In this document: piece after piece, positions 62,997 to 64,000 of the stretch
How positions within the stretch are numbered: the stretch's first letter is position 1
Layout of the letters: the number at the start of each line of letters is the position of its first letter
Assembly: GCF_005491205.1 (NCBI RefSeq)
Contig: NZ_CP028035.1
Coordinates: forward strand, 1,426,001-1,490,000
From: Nissabacter sp. SGAir0207
GTDB lineage: Bacteria; Pseudomonadota; Gammaproteobacteria; Enterobacterales; Enterobacteriaceae
Length of the DNA stretch: 64,000 nt
Direction: 5' to 3'
Position numbers and translations under genes: made by a program
Notes under the pieces: generated by a model
Database searches by the model: none
Told to the model about the DNA's origin: nothing
The model's input: only the letters and a program-made list of their open reading frames with translations

Positions 62997-64000
62997 ATGA
63001 GAAGACTACTGACCACGTTGGCTATTCTGTTGTTGGTGCTGGTGGCAGGGATGACCGCCCTGGTGCTGCTGGTGAACCCGAACGATTTCCGTCAATACAT
63101 GGCGCGGCAGGTGGAGCAGCGCAGCGGCTACCAGCTCGCGCTGGAGGGCGATCTGCGCTGGCATGTCTGGCCGCAGCTCAGCATCATCGCCGGGCCAATG
63201 ACGCTGACGGCGCCGGGCGCGCAGGCGGCGGTGGTCACGGCGGAGAACATGCGCCTTGACGTGAAGCTGTGGCCGCTGCTCTCCCACCAGCTGGCGGTGA
63301 AGCAGGTGATGCTGAAGAACGCCGTCATCCGCCTGACGCCGGAGAGCGAGGCCCGCCAGCAGGATGCGCCGGTAGCCCCGGCTGGCCAGCCAGCGGAGGT
63401 GGGCGACAACGCCCACTGGCAGTTTGACATTGACAGGTTGCAGGTGGCCGATAGCCTGCTGGTCTGGCAGCGCGCCGACAATAGCCAGATCAATGTGCGT
63501 GACATCAACCTCTCCCTGACCCAGCAGGATCACCGTCAGGCGGAGATTACCCTCTCCAGCCGTATCAACCGCGACCAGCGTGATCTGGCCTTCTCCCTCG
63601 CCGGACAGGCGGATCTCTCCCGCTTCCCGCAGGCCATCAGCGGGCAGATTGCACGTTTTGATTACCAGTTGGAGGGCGCGGGCATCCCGCCCGGCGGCAT
63701 CAAGGGGCAGGGCAGCGTGCAGGCCAGCTACCAGCAGTCGCCCGCCTCCCTGAGCCTGCGTGAACTGTCGCTGTCGGCCAATGAGAGCCAGTTGCGCGGC
63801 GAGATCAGCGCCCAGCTGGATGAAACGCCCCGTTATCAGGTGGCGTTGACCGCCGATCGCCTAAACCTGGATGCCCTCAGCGGCTGGCAGGCGGGCGACG
63901 ATGGCTCGGCCCAGCGCGGCCAGACCGTCACCTCCACGCCCGTGATTGCCCGTGTGCCGCATCTGGAGACCAATGAGCTGGCGGCGCTGGCGGACTTCGA
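62997..64000 (+). CDS. asmA: AsmA outer-membrane biogenesis protein (3' end outside window)
   Basis: The first 334 residues of a membrane-anchored periplasmic protein of the AsmA/lipid-transfer family. An N-terminal helix (LLTTLAILLLVLVAGMTALV) anchors it in the inner membrane, followed by FRQYMARQVEQRSGYQLALEGDLRWHVWPQLSI, the start of the AsmA beta-groove domain. A low-complexity stretch follows ARQQDAPVAPAGQP (~120-135). The ATG follows AGGAAGG. The reading frame is open to the window end, so the C-terminus is not seen. Confidence 0.93.
   Translation, partial: MRRLLTTLAILLLVLVAGMTALVLLVNPNDFRQYMARQVEQRSGYQLALEGDLRWHVWPQLSIIAGPMTLTAPGAQAAVVTAENMRLDVKLWPLLSHQLAVKQVMLKNAVIRLTPESEARQQDAPVAPAGQPAEVGDNAHWQFDIDRLQVADSLLVWQRADNSQINVRDINLSLTQQDHRQAEITLSSRINRDQRDLAFSLAGQADLSRFPQAISGQIARFDYQLEGAGIPPGGIKGQGSVQASYQQSPASLSLRELSLSANESQLRGEISAQLDETPRYQVALTADRLNLDALSGWQAGDDGSAQRGQTVTSTPVIARVPHLETNELAALADF

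Overview
The window reads as about 64 kb of chromosome from a high-GC member of the Enterobacterales. The order metG (minus), mrp, udk, dcd, asmA at the right end is the enteric arrangement. RhaS, RhaR, RhaB, RhaA, AnsP, Aer, UmuC, YghU and Gcd all look like close relatives of the E. coli proteins. A Serratia/Klebsiella-like genus would fit, but I cannot name it from this sequence alone. Coding is dense, most genes have clear Shine-Dalgarno sequences, and many convergent gene pairs are separated by perfect GC-rich stem-loops.

Layout from left to right. 0-5 kb: a CitMHS citrate carrier (cut by the window edge), a LysR regulator, a NepI-like efflux pump, a secreted YcjY-like hydrolase and a TetR regulator. 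5.3-6.7 kb: umuC directly behind a near-perfect LexA box, with no umuD. 6.7-10 kb: an AT-rich island holding a complete Type II restriction-modification system (C5 methyltransferase, controller protein, endonuclease), ending next to the broken 3' half of a LysE-family gene. 10.4-15.7 kb: a DUF1543 protein, an Amt transporter without glnK, yghU, and a TonB-dependent siderophore receptor behind a Fur box. 16-18.4 kb: a two-gene surface-polysaccharide module (flippase plus TupA-like ATP-grasp enzyme). 18.5-20.8 kb: a secreted nucleoside-hydrolase-like protein with an OprB-type porin.

21-26.7 kb is a rhamnoside-uptake locus: an AraC activator divergent from a GH78 alpha-L-rhamnosidase, a GPH-family symporter and a LamB/ScrY-like porin. 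26.7-28.7 kb: an IclR regulator and an MFS transporter carrying an in-frame 33-bp tandem duplication. 29.3-34.2 kb: a three-subunit molybdenum aldehyde dehydrogenase related to PaoABC but without a Tat signal, with its XdhC-type maturation factor on the opposite strand. 34.3-39.8 kb: a flavin reductase, a VOC protein, a pyruvate-oxidase-like ThDP enzyme and PQQ glucose dehydrogenase. 39.9-43.7 kb: aer, a ygiW-like gene and ansP.

43.8-47.9 kb holds the least familiar content: a tightly coupled two-gene operon for a 968-residue multidomain protein and a 389-residue protein with a hydrophobic C-terminal hairpin. I recognise neither family, and this is my main candidate for an undescribed system. 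48-49.5 kb: a NUDIX hydrolase and an SDR. 49.6-57.4 kb is the L-rhamnose locus (rhaB, rhaA, lactaldehyde-reductase-like, rhaM, possibly yqhD; divergent rhaS and rhaR). Its intergenic control region preserves the E. coli geometry of RhaS, CRP, CRP and RhaR sites almost base for base. The aldolase gene rhaD and the importer rhaT are not in the window. The GH78 locus at 21-27 kb would feed rhamnose into this pathway. 57.4-64 kb is conserved housekeeping: metG, mrp, a PAP2 phosphatase, udk, dcd and asmA (cut by the window edge).
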